Part shown: one piece after another, positions 7,400 through 19,200 of the stretch | Layout of the letters: each line of letters opens with the position of its first letter | Position numbering within the stretch: position 1 is the stretch's first letter | Assembly: GCA_014584635.1 (NCBI GenBank) | Contig: JACTML010000060.1 | Span: 1-22,539 of the forward strand | Direction: 5' to 3' | Length of the DNA: 22,539 nucleotides | DNA from: Nitrosomonas eutropha | GTDB taxonomy: Bacteria > Pseudomonadota > Gammaproteobacteria > Burkholderiales > Nitrosomonadaceae | The notes under the pieces: generated by a model | What the model saw: the letters and a program-made list of their open reading frames with translations, nothing else | What the model was told of the DNA's origin: nothing | The model's database searches: none | Position numbers and translations under genes: made by a program

Positions 7400-8304
7400 T
7401 ATTTTATTGGCTGTGGTGGCGCGAATCCCGGTTCACCAGGGCCAGGCGAAGCAGAGGGTTTACCAAACAGCAGACTTTGCGGGTGAGTTTCCAGCAGATT
7501 CAGGAGCTGATCCAGTCTGCGAGTACTTTGTGTGACAGCCTGGCTGGTGTCATTCAGGCTGGCCAGTGCAGACGTCATCTCCTGCGATCCCTGCGCCAGA
7601 TTATCGATCAACCCTTGTCGCTGATTAAGTTTCTGTAAAATCCGATTGGTATTCTCCATCACCTGACGGGTTTGTTTGAATGTTGCACTGAATTCATCAG
7701 CTGCGCGCGGTAATGTCTGCAATCCGGTGTGCAGCTGCTCGGTCAGCTTGTCATAATGTTGAACCGCCAGCGCTAGGTTGCCCAGAATATTACCAACAGA
7801 TGCCTGATTTTGTTCATTTAGCAGATTATTTATCTGTTTGATGACTGTATTTGAATTTTTGAGAATTTCTTCCAGAGAATCGGAAAGCGTTTTGATAAGC
7901 GAGGCTCTCAGAAAAATACGAGCCCCATTTTCCAGATAACCGGTTTCTTCTTCAGAAACATCATCATTCAGCTCAATGTAGGTTAATCCGGTGATACCCT
8001 GGCTGGCCAGTTGCGCATAAACGCTTTTGGGAAGCATAACGCGACTGTTGACGGCGATACGGACGATGATATTGCGTATATTTTTCTTATCAAAGTAAAT
8101 TTCTTCAACTTTTCCGACATTGACTCCGCGATAACGAACGGATGCTTCCGGGTTCAGGCCGGATACGGAACCGCCAGCGGAGACCAGGGAATAATGGTTA
8201 TGATTGATATTGTCGCGGCTAAGCCATTTGACAGCCATAACGACTGCCACACCCAGAAAGAGCACGAACAGGCCGGCAGCAAATGCGTGCGCTCGATTCT
8301 CCAT
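7399..8304 (-). CDS. MCE-domain (MlaD-type) lipid-transport protein
   Basis: The 301-aa product has one N-terminal membrane segment (about residues 9-29), then a single MCE domain (about 38-115) with SGLNPEASVRYRGVNVGKVEEI and the GITGLTYIEL segment. A long, probably helical stretch follows (about 125-275, rich in Gln, Asn and Leu), and the C-terminus is proline-rich. This is the plan of periplasmic MlaD-type proteins that work with MlaE/MlaF-type ABC transporters to move phospholipids between inner and outer membranes. It is longer than E. coli MlaD (183 aa), with the extra length in the helical part. Upstream lies suhB rather than the usual ABC genes; downstream is the coupled lipoprotein. 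The exact lipid and direction cannot be told from sequence. Confidence 0.82.
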   Translation of the reverse strand: MENRAHAFAAGLFVLFLGVAVVMAVKWLSRDNINHNHYSLVSAGGSVSGLNPEASVRYRGVNVGKVEEIYFDKKNIRNIIVRIAVNSRVMLPKSVYAQLASQGITGLTYIELNDDVSEEETGYLENGARIFLRASLIKTLSDSLEEILKNSNTVIKQINNLLNEQNQASVGNILGNLALAVQHYDKLTEQLHTGLQTLPRAADEFSATFKQTRQVMENTNRILQKLNQRQGLIDNLAQGSQEMTSALASLNDTSQAVTQSTRRLDQLLNLLETHPQSLLFGKPSASPGPGEPGFAPPQPIK

Positions 8305-8330
8305 CAGATTCTCTTGTGGTTATCCCAAAG

Positions 8331-9158
8331 TTACCCGACCTGCTCGCGGTTTTCAGCAAGCAGTTGTTCAGTCAGATGAGGGGTGATGATTTGCAGAAGC
8401 TGGGAAAAAATTTTAGGGTTGCCAGCCACCACCTGCCCGCTTTGCATGTAATGTCCGTTTCCTTCCAGATCGCTCACCATGCCACCTGCTTCCAGAATAA
8501 GCAAACATCCGGCGGCGATATCCCAGGGCGCCAGCCCGGTTTCCCAGAAGCCGTCGTAGCGTCCGGCTGCAACATAGGCAAGATCCAGTGCAGCTGAACC
8601 GGGACGACGAATCCCCGCTGTTTTCGGAATCATATCTTTGAACATGGCCAGATAGGCTTCCATGTGGGTGAAATCCCGGAACGGAAATCCGGTACCGATC
8701 AGGCACTCACCTAGCTGTACCCGCTTGCCAACGCGAATGCGATGGTCATTGAGGAAAGCGCCACTGCCGCGTGTGGCAGTAAATAATTCATCGCTGACCG
8801 GATCGTACACCACTGCTTGCGACAGAACGCCACGCTGCAGCAGCGCGATTGAAACGCAATATTGCGGAAAGCCATGCAAAAAATTGGTAGTGCCGTCCAG
8901 GGGATCAATAATCCATTGATATTCCGGCTTGTTGGTATTGCCGCTGGCGCCACTTTCTTCTGCTAGAATCGAATGATCAGGATAGGCATCCAGCAGTATC
9001 CTGATAATGGCATCTTCAGCGGCCTTGTCTACCTCACTGACAAAATCACTGTGAGCTTTACGTGAAACAGTCAGCCGATCCAGATCTTTTGAGGCTCGAT
9101 TAATGATGCTGCCGGCCCGGCGAGCTGCCTTGACCGCAATGGTAAGCATGGGATGCAT
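8331..9158 (-). CDS. suhB: Inositol monophosphatase family protein (SuhB-type)
   Basis: The 275-aa product carries all family metal sites: EES (residues 67-69), DPLDGTTNF (85-93) and WDIAAG (212-217). It should hydrolyse inositol-1-phosphate or related sugar phosphates with Mg2+. In E. coli, SuhB also joins the NusA-containing rRNA antitermination complex and helps rRNA folding; whether that applies here is inference. Two in-frame ATGs (codons 1 and 4) are possible starts; the first gives the common length. It is divergent from trmJ, 50 bases apart, and 26 bases upstream of the MCE gene, which may be read from the same transcript. A suhB-trmJ pairing is common in beta- and gammaproteobacteria. 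Confidence 0.93.
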   Translation of the reverse strand: MHPMLTIAVKAARRAGSIINRASKDLDRLTVSRKAHSDFVSEVDKAAEDAIIRILLDAYPDHSILAEESGASGNTNKPEYQWIIDPLDGTTNFLHGFPQYCVSIALLQRGVLSQAVVYDPVSDELFTATRGSGAFLNDHRIRVGKRVQLGECLIGTGFPFRDFTHMEAYLAMFKDMIPKTAGIRRPGSAALDLAYVAAGRYDGFWETGLAPWDIAAGCLLILEAGGMVSDLEGNGHYMQSGQVVAGNPKIFSQLLQIITPHLTEQLLAENREQVG

Positions 9159-9208
9159 GGCGAAAAATCTACTTTAGAAACAAGTGACTGGAAAACTGTT
9201 ATTTTAAT

Positions 9209-9955
9209 ATGAATCCCGCCTCGCCGCTCGATAATGTCCGGATTGTGTTGAGCCATACCAGTCATCCGGGTAATATCGGCGCAACTGCCCGTGCCATGAA
9301 AACCATGGGGCTCAGCAAACTTTATCTTGTCAACCCCAAATTTTTTCCGGATAGCGAAGCGGATGCGCGTGCCTCCAATGCGCGCGACATTCTGGAGGCG
9401 GCACAGGTATGTGACAATCTGACAGCAGCGTTGGGTGATACTTTTCTGGCTGCAGCACTGACTGCCCGTCGGCGAGATCTGCCACATCCTGCGTATAGTG
9501 CAAGACAGGCGGCAGCGGAACTTGTTCAGCATGCGCGTCATTATCCGGTCGCGTTATTGTTCGGGCGGGAAAGTGCCGGGCTGACTGCCGCAGAAATCAG
9601 CCATTGCCAGCTGACAGTGCAAATTCCGGCTAATCCTGATTATTCCTCGCTTAATCTGGCTGCTGCGGTGCAAGTCATGGCGTATGAATTACGCATGGCA
9701 CTGGAAGAGTCCGTTACAGAACCGTACCCTGCTCCCCATTTGCCAGAGGCTGCCAGCTTGCAAGAGATCGAGGGATTACACCATCATCTGGAACAGGTTA
9801 TGATCCACAGCGGATTTCTCGATCCGGAGCAGCCCAAACACCTTATGCGCCGGATGCGCCGCCTGTTTGCGCGCACCCGGCTGGAGAAAGAGGAAGTCAA
9901 TATTTTGCGTGGACTGTTGGCTGCGGTTGATCCGCGTCGCCCGTTCAAAAGCTGA
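9209..9955 (+). CDS. trmJ: tRNA (cytidine/uridine-32-2'-O)-methyltransferase TrmJ
   Basis: The 248-aa product is a SPOUT-class methyltransferase that uses S-adenosylmethionine to 2'-O-methylate position 32 of tRNA anticodon loops. Motifs: SHPGNIGATARAMKTMGL (residues 18-35), LLFGRESAGLT (117-127) and IPANPDYSSLNLAAAVQVM (139-157), the last forming the knotted cofactor site. The C-terminal helical part (about 165-248) is the TrmJ-specific extension. The start ATG at 9209 has only a weak upstream purine stretch. The gene is divergent from suhB and convergent with the glutathione S-transferase gene. Confidence 0.93.
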   Translation: MNPASPLDNVRIVLSHTSHPGNIGATARAMKTMGLSKLYLVNPKFFPDSEADARASNARDILEAAQVCDNLTAALGDTFLAAALTARRRDLPHPAYSARQAAAELVQHARHYPVALLFGRESAGLTAAEISHCQLTVQIPANPDYSSLNLAAAVQVMAYELRMALEESVTEPYPAPHLPEAASLQEIEGLHHHLEQVMIHSGFLDPEQPKHLMRRMRRLFARTRLEKEEVNILRGLLAAVDPRRPFKS

Positions 9956-9971
9956 CTTTTTCAAAGGCTCC

Positions 9972-10586
9972 TTAATTCGGTGCAACGGTGGTTTTGAATG
10001 ACTGACGCTCTGCCAGTTTGTCAGCCAGCCGGACGAGATTGGGGTAAGTAGCGCGCCATTTGACTTCAGGAAAGCGTATATCCAGATAGCCAAGTGTGCA
10101 ACCCAGTGCGATATCTGCCAGTGTCATGGCTGCGCCTGCACACCATGCCTGATCACCCAGATCCGCTGAAGCAGCCTGCAATCCCTGGTTGATTTTTTTC
10201 TGCTGACGTTCCATCCAGTCCTGGCTCTGCTGTGATTCCGGGCGTTTGCGTTCAAGGTAAATAGCCACGCAGGCATCGATAATGCCGTCGGCCAATACCT
10301 CCCAGCGTTTAACCTGCAGTCGTGCTGTTCCTGAAGCCGGAATCAGCGGAATTGAACCGGTGGCTCCATGATCATCCAGATATTCAACAATCAGGCGTGA
10401 ATCAAACAGGATAAACCCATCATCCAGAATAAGCGCAGGTACCTTACCTAATGGATTAATCTGGGCAACTTTGGTATCAGGACCAAATGGCGGGTCGTTG
10501 GTAAATTCATAGTCGATGCCTTTTTCAGCGAGTGTGATGCGTACCTTGCGTACATACGGGCTGGTAAATGATCCGATGAGTTTCAT
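9972..10586 (-). CDS. Glutathione S-transferase family protein
   Basis: The 204-aa product has the two-domain GST fold: an N-terminal thioredoxin-like part (about 1-78) with FTSPYVRKVRITLAEKG, the cis-proline segment GKVPALI and the glutathione-binding DSRLIVEYL, then an all-helical C-terminal domain with MTLADIALGC. It resembles the YibF-type bacterial GSTs. Substrate is unknown; detoxification or thiol chemistry in the cytoplasm is the family role. A good ribosome binding site (AAGGA) lies 8-9 bases before the ATG. It converges with trmJ (16 bases between stops) and is divergent from purB. Confidence 0.9.
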   Translation of the reverse strand: MKLIGSFTSPYVRKVRITLAEKGIDYEFTNDPPFGPDTKVAQINPLGKVPALILDDGFILFDSRLIVEYLDDHGATGSIPLIPASGTARLQVKRWEVLADGIIDACVAIYLERKRPESQQSQDWMERQQKKINQGLQAASADLGDQAWCAGAAMTLADIALGCTLGYLDIRFPEVKWRATYPNLVRLADKLAERQSFKTTVAPN

Positions 10587-10658
10587 GGCAGTGTCCTTTT
10601 TTATTGTAAAAAATATCGAGCCATCATTCTATCTCAGTCAAAGCGGGTGAGTGGGCTA

Positions 10659-10667
10659 TGCTAAAAT
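10659..10667 (+). promoter_or_regulatory. Candidate extended -10 promoter for purB
   Basis: TGCTAAAAT (10659-10667) is an extended -10 element (TGn plus TAAAAT, five of six to consensus). No good -35 box lies at the right distance, as is normal for extended -10 promoters. The purB start is about 52 bases downstream. I saw no PurR-like palindrome. Confidence 0.35.
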
Positions 10668-10715
10668 CGCTGCCTCACAAATGAATAGCCTGATTCAGAT
10701 AACCTTAAGTATTGA

Positions 10716-12095
<1,380 letters not shown>

Positions 12096-12171
12096 GAAAT
12101 CTCTGCAAAACTATCTGCGTTGTCATTTTTGCATTGGACTGACTGCCTCGCTAACGTTTTGTAAATGTTTC
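12096..12171. repeat. Miniature inverted-repeat element, short copy with TGA direct repeats
   Basis: A 76-bp element with ends GAAATCTCTGCAAAAC on the left and GTTTTGTAAATGTTTC on the right (imperfect inverted repeats). TGA occurs directly on both sides (12093-12095 and 12172-12174), consistent with a three-base target duplication; the left TGA is the purB stop codon. The left 28 bases from CTCTGC onward are identical to the long copy at 3012-3152, and the right arm GACTGACTGC-Y-TCGCTAA-Y-GTTTTG matches it too; the central region of about 60 bases with the nested repeat is absent. The family is therefore mobile or was mobile, and this copy is an internally deleted form. Confidence 0.7.
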
Positions 12172-12241
12172 TGATTTACCTCGCTTCCGATCTCGCCAGC
12201 CTGAAGCTGCGCAAGAGCAGTGATCTTTTTTACGATTCGGG

Positions 12242-12269
12242 GTTGAAAAGAAAAATATCGTCCCAATAT
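12242..12269 (+). promoter_or_regulatory. Sigma-32 (heat-shock) type promoter of grpE-dnaK-dnaJ
   Basis: GTTGAAA (12242-12248), a 13-base spacer, then CCCAATAT (12262-12269). The known RpoH consensus is CTTGAAA, 13-14 bases, CCCCATnT, so both boxes match well with ideal spacing. Transcription would start about 20 bases before the grpE ATG. Heat-shock induction of the downstream cluster is the expected result. Confidence 0.75.
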
Positions 12270-12295
12270 CACCGGCACCGTTACAGGAGGAATCT

Positions 12296-12880
12296 ATGCA
12301 AGAGTCACATAATCAGGAATCTATTGAGGAACAGAAATTGCCGGGAGCGGATGATGTATTGACAACGGGCTATTCTGACACAGCAGGTCATACTGAGAAC
12401 GCCGGAGAAGAAGTGGTGCCGGATCTTGAACAGCAGCTGAAAGAAGCTGAGATCAGAGCTGCCGAACATCATGATGCCTGGTTACGTGCCAGGGCCGAAA
12501 ATGAAAATATCCGCAAGCGTGCGCAAACGGATATTGCCAGTGCACACAAGTATGCTATTGATAATTTCGCAACGCAGCTGCTGGCAGTGATGGATAGTCT
12601 GGATGCTGCGCTGGCAGTGGAAAATTGCACTGTTGAGAGTTTGAAGGATGGCGTGGAGCTTACGCGCAAGCAACTTGTTGCAGTTTTCGAAAAATTCAAC
12701 ATTGGTATCATCAATCCTCAGGGAGAGAAATTTGATCCACATCAGCATGAAGCCATGTGCACGGTGGAATCGGACCTGCCTCCCAACACCGTTACGCAAG
12801 TCATGCAAAAGGGATATGCATTGCATGATCGGGTGATCCGGCCTGCTATGGTTGCGGTTTCCAAGGCAAAGAGCACTTGA
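12296..12880 (+). CDS. grpE: Nucleotide exchange factor GrpE
   Basis: The 194-aa product releases ADP from DnaK in the Hsp70 cycle. An acidic, disordered N-terminus (about 1-42) is followed by a long heptad-rich coiled coil (about 43-90, with ARAENENIRKRAQ), then the C-terminal beta domain with GEKFDPHQHEAM and GYALHDRVIRPAMVAVSK, the family signature. A strong ribosome binding site AGGAGG (12285-12290) lies 5 bases before the ATG. dnaK follows after 63 bases, and a sigma-32-type promoter precedes the gene. Confidence 0.97.
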   Translation: MQESHNQESIEEQKLPGADDVLTTGYSDTAGHTENAGEEVVPDLEQQLKEAEIRAAEHHDAWLRARAENENIRKRAQTDIASAHKYAIDNFATQLLAVMDSLDAALAVENCTVESLKDGVELTRKQLVAVFEKFNIGIINPQGEKFDPHQHEAMCTVESDLPPNTVTQVMQKGYALHDRVIRPAMVAVSKAKST

Positions 12881-12943
12881 GATTTTCAGGAAAACCCTTA
12901 TTTCATGTTGGCAAGATAAATTTCAACTTTTAAAGGACATACT

Positions 12944-14878
12944 ATGGCAAAAATAATTGGCATCGATCTTGGAACGACCAACTCGTGCGTTGCCGTTATG
13001 GAAAACAGCAAACCCAAGGTCATCGAAAATGCTGAAGGTACAAGAACGACACCGTCGATTGTAGCTTACGCGGAAGATAGTGAAATTCTGGTAGGCGCAT
13101 CCGCCAAGCGTCAGGCGGTTACCAATCCGGAAAATACGCTGTTTGCGATCAAGCGGTTGATTGGCCGTCGTTTTGATGAAGATGTGGTGCAGAAGGATAT
13201 CAGTGTGACACCGTACAAGATTGTGCGTGCTGACAACAATGATGCATGGATTGAAGCACGCGGCAGAAAGATTGCCCCTCCGGAAGTTTCTGCGCAAGTG
13301 CTGATGAAAATGAAAAAAACGGCTGAAGATTATCTGGGTGAACCGGTAACAGAAGCCGTGATTACTGTGCCGGCCTATTTTAATGATTCCCAGCGCCAGG
13401 CAACTAAGGATGCCGGACGTATTGCCGGCCTGGAAGTCAAACGTATTATCAATGAACCCACTGCGGCAGCGCTTGCGTTTGGTCTGGATAAAAAAGAAGG
13501 AGATCGCAAGATTGCGGTCTATGATCTGGGGGGGGGGACGTTCGATATTTCAATTATCGAAATTGCTGAAATTGAGGGTGAACACCAGTTTGAAGTACTG
13601 GCAACCAATGGTGACACCTTCTTGGGGGGTGAGGATTTTGATTCCAGAGTCATTGGATATCTGGTGGATGAATTTAAAAAGGAAAGCGGCATTGATCTGA
13701 AAAAAGATATGCTGGCACTTCAACGACTGAAAGACGCCGCTGAAAAAGCCAAGATTGAACTGTCTTCCAGTCAGCAGACAGAAGTAAACCTGCCGTACAT
13801 TACCGCAGATGCTTCCGGTCCTAAACATCTGGCGGTCAAAATTACCCGTGCCAAGCTGGAAAGTCTGGTTGAGGAGCTGATCGAACGTACAGCAGGGCCA
13901 TGCCGCACAGCACTTAAGGATGCGAATCTGTCTGTTTCTGATATTGATGACGTAATCCTAGTGGGGGGACAGACCAGGATGCCAAAAGTCCAGGATAAGG
14001 TTAAGGAAATTTTTGGCAAGGAACCACGTAAGGACGTTAACCCTGACGAAGCAGTTGCTATTGGCGCGGCAATCCAGGGCGGGGTGTTGCAGGGCGATGT
14101 CAAGGATGTACTGTTGCTGGATGTCACACCTCTGTCATTGGGAATCGAAACACTGGGCGGGGTCATGACCAAACTCATTCAGAAAAACACGACTATTCCG
14201 ACCAAAGCTCAGCAGGTATTTTCAACAGCGGAAGACAGCCAGACAGCCGTCACCATTCATGTGCTGCAGGGTGAGCGGGAAATGGCTTCCGGCAATAAGA
14301 GTCTGGGCCAGTTCAACCTGACCGATATTCCTCCGGCTCCACGTGGCATGCCACAGATTGAGGTGACTTTTGACATCGATGCCAACGGAATCTTGCATGT
14401 ATCAGCCAAGGATAAAGCTACCGGCAAGGAGAACAAGATCAAGATCCAGGCGAGCTCCGGGTTGTCCGAGGATGAAATCCAGAAAATGGTGAAAGATGCC
14501 GAGGCGCATGCGGAAGAAGACAAAAAAGCGCTGGAACTGGTTAACAGCCGCAATCAGTGTGATGCCATGATTCACTCTGTCAGGAAATCGCTGACCGAAT
14601 ATGGTGACAAGCTGGAAGCGGATGAAAAATCCAAAATTGAGGTGGCCTTGAAAGATGCCGAGGAGGCGCTTAAATCCGGAGACAAGCAGGCGATTGATGC
14701 AAAAACCCAGGCACTTACCGAAGCTTCGCATAAACTGGCTGAGAAGATGTATGCCCAGGAACAGGCTCAGGCAGGACAACAGACGGATGCCGGATCAACT
14801 GCTGGTCAGTCTGGTGAAAAACCGGTTGAGGGCGAGGTTGTCGATGCCGAGTTTGAGGAAGTTAAGGATAAGAAATAA
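12944..14878 (+). CDS. dnaK: Molecular chaperone DnaK (Hsp70)
   Basis: The 644-aa product is a full-length Hsp70. The ATPase domain (about 1-385) has [47 protein letters not shown] and [11 protein letters not shown]; the substrate-binding domain (about 390-505) begins after the linker [13 protein letters not shown]; the helical lid and an acidic, Gln-rich tail end in EFEEVKDKK. It folds and protects client proteins with DnaJ and GrpE. AAAGGA (12932-12937) is the ribosome binding site. DLGGGTFD is encoded with an uninterrupted run of ten G (13528-13537), an unusual codon choice. Confidence 0.98.
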   Translation: MAKIIGIDLGTTNSCVAVMENSKPKVIENAEGTRTTPSIVAYAEDSEILVGASAKRQAVTNPENTLFAIKRLIGRRFDEDVVQKDISVTPYKIVRADNNDAWIEARGRKIAPPEVSAQVLMKMKKTAEDYLGEPVTEAVITVPAYFNDSQRQATKDAGRIAGLEVKRIINEPTAAALAFGLDKKEGDRKIAVYDLGGGTFDISIIEIAEIEGEHQFEVLATNGDTFLGGEDFDSRVIGYLVDEFKKESGIDLKKDMLALQRLKDAAEKAKIELSSSQQTEVNLPYITADASGPKHLAVKITRAKLESLVEELIERTAGPCRTALKDANLSVSDIDDVILVGGQTRMPKVQDKVKEIFGKEPRKDVNPDEAVAIGAAIQGGVLQGDVKDVLLLDVTPLSLGIETLGGVMTKLIQKNTTIPTKAQQVFSTAEDSQTAVTIHVLQGEREMASGNKSLGQFNLTDIPPAPRGMPQIEVTFDIDANGILHVSAKDKATGKENKIKIQASSGLSEDEIQKMVKDAEAHAEEDKKALELVNSRNQCDAMIHSVRKSLTEYGDKLEADEKSKIEVALKDAEEALKSGDKQAIDAKTQALTEASHKLAEKMYAQEQAQAGQQTDAGSTAGQSGEKPVEGEVVDAEFEEVKDKK

Positions 14879-14933
14879 CAGATCGGGTAATGGATCCGGT
14901 AGTGGCGTGCACCAACTATCGGCCTGAAAAGTA

Positions 14934-14980
14934 AACGCAGGGAAAAAGGGAGGAAAAACACCGCTCTTTAACCCTGCGTT
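14934..14980 (+). terminator. Hairpin between dnaK and dnaJ
   Basis: AACGCAGGG (14934-14942) and CCCTGCGTT (14972-14980) pair perfectly; the pairing can extend inward about eight more positions with three mismatches, leaving a loop of about 13 bases. Only ATACATTT follows rather than a T-run, so this is more likely a partial terminator or a processing/stability hairpin that lowers dnaJ relative to dnaK than a full stop. Confidence 0.5.
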
Positions 14981-15063
14981 ATACATTTAACACTGTAAAT
15001 TGAGTGAATTTGGCTCGGTAATCTCGGGCACGGGTGTTGAATTTATGGCAAGCAGGAATTTTT

Positions 15064-16170
15064 ATGAGTCAACGTGATTATTATGAGGTACTCGGTGTTG
15101 GCCGAGATGCAGACGAAAGCGAACTGAAGAAAGTTTACCGGAAGCTGGCAATGAAATACCACCCGGATCGTAATGCCGGTGATGCCAAAGCAGAAGAGCG
15201 ATTCAAGGAAATCAAGGAAGCCTACGAGGTGCTGTCTGATCCCAACAAACGGGCAGCGTATGATCAGTTTGGACATGCCGGGCTGAATGGTGGTATGGGC
15301 GGTGCCGGAGCGCAGGGCTTCAGTGATGCGTTCAGTGATATTTTCAGTGATTTATTCGGGATGCGTGGCGGAGGGCGTTCCAATGTCCACCGTGGCGCGG
15401 ATTTACGCTATAACCTGGAAATTACGCTGGAGCAGGCTGCACGTGGCACAGAAACCCAGATACGTATCCCCAGACAGGAAATATGTGATACCTGTCATGG
15501 CAGCGGCGCAAAACCTGGTACCTCGCCTAAAACTTGTCCGACCTGTAATGGTCACGGTCAGGTTCGTATGCAACAGGGTTTCTTTTCCATTCAGCAAACC
15601 TGCTCGCATTGCCAGGGGAGCGGCAAGGTGGTTTCCGATCCCTGTAAGGATTGCCGTGGAACCGGGCGGATCAAGCGCCATAAAACCTTGTCAGTCAGAA
15701 TTCCGGCGGGTGTGGATGAGGGTGACAGTATTCGTTTGACGGGAGAAGGTGAGGCAGGGGTAAATGGTGGGTCTGCGGGTGATCTGTACGTTGTTATTCA
15801 TCTTGCCAGCCATCCTGTTTTTCAGCGGGAAGGTAATCACCTGCATTGTGAAATTCCGATTAGTTTCACTGTGGCGGCGTTGGGTGGGGAAATTGAAGTA
15901 CCTACGCTGGATGGACATGCACGTATCAAAATCCCGGTCGGAACACAAACCGGAAAAATTTTCCGCTTGCGCAGCAAAGGAATAACCGGTGTACGCAATC
16001 AGTCAACGGGTGATCTGCTTTGCCATGTGGCAGTGGAAACGCCTGTTAACCTGACTGCGCGACAAAAGGAACTGCTTGAAGAATTTGAATCTATCAGCCA
16101 GAAAGATGATTCGCACCATCCGCGTGCCAAATCCTGGATGGAGAAAGCACGCGAATTCTTTACCGAGTAA
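15064..16170 (+). CDS. dnaJ: Chaperone protein DnaJ (Hsp40)
   Basis: The 368-aa product stimulates DnaK ATPase and delivers clients. Order of domains: J domain (about 1-70) with the HPD triad at residues 33-35; Gly/Phe-rich region (71-108); four zinc-finger repeats with Cys pairs at 141/144, 158/161, 180/183 and 194/197 in the CxxCxGxG pattern; then the C-terminal substrate-binding barrels. The frame extends ten codons upstream, but ATG 15064 gives the normal [12 protein letters not shown] start and has an AGCAGGAA ribosome binding site. It lies 185 bases after dnaK. Confidence 0.97.
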   Translation: MSQRDYYEVLGVGRDADESELKKVYRKLAMKYHPDRNAGDAKAEERFKEIKEAYEVLSDPNKRAAYDQFGHAGLNGGMGGAGAQGFSDAFSDIFSDLFGMRGGGRSNVHRGADLRYNLEITLEQAARGTETQIRIPRQEICDTCHGSGAKPGTSPKTCPTCNGHGQVRMQQGFFSIQQTCSHCQGSGKVVSDPCKDCRGTGRIKRHKTLSVRIPAGVDEGDSIRLTGEGEAGVNGGSAGDLYVVIHLASHPVFQREGNHLHCEIPISFTVAALGGEIEVPTLDGHARIKIPVGTQTGKIFRLRSKGITGVRNQSTGDLLCHVAVETPVNLTARQKELLEEFESISQKDDSHHPRAKSWMEKAREFFTE

Positions 16171-16180
16171 AACTGCTTTT

Positions 16181-16224
16181 GATCACCGGCGGCAATTTTC
16201 ATAAGTTGTGTGTCGCTGGTGATC
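16181..16224. terminator. Inverted repeat between convergent dnaJ and the MscS-family gene
   Basis: GATCACCGGCG (16181-16191) and CGCTGGTGATC (16214-16224) form an 11-bp stem with one G-T wobble and a 22-base loop, filling the 64-base convergent gap. No T-run follows on either strand, so a bidirectional terminator is likely from position but not from classic structure. Confidence 0.5.
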
Positions 16225-16234
16225 GACCAAACTG

Positions 16235-19200
16235 CTATCCGGTTTTTACTACCTGATCGATAGCTGCTTTTTCTGTATTTGCTGTATGCAAATGTACGTC
16301 CATCTGCGGAAATGCAATTTCAATACCTGCTTCTGTGAAATGCCGGTTAATCAGCATGTGCAGTTCGTGTACCAGTTGCATTCTGTCTGATAACTGGCCG
16401 GTGAATACCCGTAATTCAAAATTCAGTGTACTGGCACCAAATTCCAGAAGGAATGCAGCCGGTTCAGGATCGCGCAGTACCAGAGGATGATTGTTCGCGA
16501 TCTTCAGTAACAGCGTGCGCGCTTTGTCACAATCGGCATCGTAGGCGATTCCGATCGGAATGACTACGCGTGTAATCTGGTCACTCAGCGTCCAGTTGAT
16601 CAGTTGCTGTGTAATGAATATCTTGTTGGGCACGATGACTTCTTTGCGATCACTGTCAATCAGGGTGGTGGCGCGGATATGGATTTTGCTGACAGTCCCG
16701 CTGATGTTATTCAGTGTGATTTTGTCGCCGATACGAATAGGGCGTTCAAACAGCAGAATCAGGCCGGATACAAAATTGGCGAATATTTCCTGTAGCCCGA
16801 AACCCAGACCGACACTCAGTGCGGCAGCCAGCCACTGGATATTTGACCATTCCATCCCCAGCTTCTGCAGCGTTACCATGAACCCGATAATTACAATCGA
16901 ATAGCGGAGCAGGGTGGTTATAGCGTAACCGGTACCAGGATTCAGGGATAAGTGACGCAATACCAGTAACTCAAGCGTGCCGGGCAGGTTGTGTGCCGCG
17001 ATGGTGGCCAGCGTCAGAATAATAATTGCCACCAACAGGGTTTTGAGCGTAATGGGTTGCAGGATGACTTCCCCATCCATTTCCACCGAAGTACGCCAGA
17101 TAATAATTTTGTCCAGAAAACTGAATGCCGGCAGTACCTCTACCCAGATAAAGCCCAGGCCGGTAATCAATAGCGCCCAGATACTGATTTTTAAGAGTGT
17201 GGCTGACTGTTTGCTGATCGTTTTAACGTCAATGTAGTTTTCATCCAGCAGTTCCGTTTCGCTTTTATTGGATGCTGCGCGCTGGGCCTGTATTTCTTCC
17301 CGTTTCTCGATTGCCCGCTCAAACGCAATCTGTCGCTGAATAATGAGCAGACTGCGAAAACCTGTGAAGAAGATTAATCCGCAAAAGATTGTCCAGCTGA
17401 TCGACTGGAATATCAGCAGATATTGATAGATTGCTGCAAAGTAATAGCCTATTGCCGCCATGATGATCATGCCAAGCTGCATGATGAACAGGAGCGTCAT
17501 CCATAGCCTGGGGTTAAGCATCAGGTTGAATGACTCATTGCGATACAGTGCTTTGCCTGAATGCGTTATTGCCATCCAGCCGGATGCAAAAATTGCAATG
17601 GTCAGGCACAGCAGCATAAAAGCCAGACGGCCGAAGCCATTGCGTACCAAGTCATCATCCAGTGCATCAATAAATGCAATGCTGACACTTAGCGCGGTAA
17701 CAACAGGCGCAAAGTACTGAATATCGCGATACATTTTGCCGGCAAGTTTTTCGGAACATCTGAGCTGACCGGTCAGCATGCCTTCCGGATGGAATAAAAG
17801 CAGCAGGAATACCCATACGAATACGGCAATGGCTGCTACTTGCAGACTGATTGCAAATGCATGGCTGATTTCGGTATTAATGTGATGTTGCAAAACAAGT
17901 GATGAGAGCTGGAAAGGCAGATACGCAAACCCGGCAATCAGCAGTGCAGATAACAGCATCCCCACCGGGTATAACAGTTTGTCCTGGTTAACCTTGCCGC
18001 GCAGGCTGTTTCCGGTCCGGATCCAGGTGCGGTAATCTGGCCAGTAGGTGTAGCGAAAAACAATAAATATCAATGTAAACACTACAAAAATAATGGAAAT
18101 GTTTTTCCAGGTTGCGTTGATTGCCTTCTCGATTGCCACTTGTGTTTTGCGTGAAGCCAACCAGTTCATGGCTTCCTGGATATCTCCCACAATATCCAGG
18201 GAGATGGGTTCTGCATTACGTGTCAGTAGCAGGTTTTCCTTTAGCAGCAGCTTGTGCTGATCAATTTTTTCAATAAGCTGCTGCTGAACGGTCAGATAAA
18301 GCTGCAGTTCCTTGATATAGCCGTGCAGTACCTGAATGAACTGGTCTACCATTTGCTCGCGGGATTGCTTCAATTCATGGAATGCTTCGGTAAGCTGCTG
18401 ATAAGCGGGGGTATTGTCGGATGGCAGATCTTCTCCATTCATTTTCTGCATGAAATAGCTGCTTTCATTCATCATTTGCAGCTTTTCCTGCTCAAACCGG
18501 AATCGTTCCAGTTTGGCGCTGTTTAACTCTCTTTCGGTTTGCGCCACATCCGGTTCGATCATGATTTCCTTAAACTGTTTTCTGACTTCTGTTCCCAAAG
18601 CAATGTCCTCTCCCGTGAGCTCAAGTCGCTGCTGCAATGCGGTGTAACTTTGGGTAATAAGGGAAAGACGTTTTTCACTGTTGACTTTGCGGTTGGCTAA
18701 CTGGGAGGAAAACTCGGCATAGCTGCTGAGTTTCCGGGCCAGTGCCTGGTTATCCTGAGCAAGTTTTTCCAGTCCCAGGTGCTGCCATTTTTTTTCAACG
18801 AGCAACTGTTGGGATTTTTCAACGACCTGTTCCGTTTCAGCCTGTTTTCTGCGATTGATTTCTTCTGTCAGTAATTCAACTTCTTGTTCCAGCCGCTGAA
18901 TACCGGGAATGAGTGTGTGTTTTCTCTGTTGAGTGGCAATTTCAATGGCGTTGGGCAGCACGAGGGATTCCAGCTCCAGCATGCGTATTTTGTCAGTCAG
19001 TGCCTGCAGTTGGGCATCCTGATAATCTTCCAGCGCATCGAGTATTTTTTTGTCAGCCACTTTCTGCGTATCAGTGGAATTTTCCGAGAGCGCAGTGCGT
19101 GTCGCATTGGCAGATGTTATTTCCTCACGAATTATTATGGTGCGCTGGCGTAACCTGGCAATTTCAGCGGTCAGTTTTTGTTCCTGGTTTTGCAGATCGG

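Noticed and set aside
9071..9541. 156-codon minus-strand frame spanning the suhB-trmJ gap
   Set aside because: It overlaps the starts of two well-supported genes and is antisense to trmJ; it has no recognisable domain.
12165..12362. A 65-codon plus-strand frame between purB and grpE
   Set aside because: It begins inside the right arm of the repeat element, runs across the sigma-32 promoter and overlaps grpE in another frame; its composition is not protein-like.
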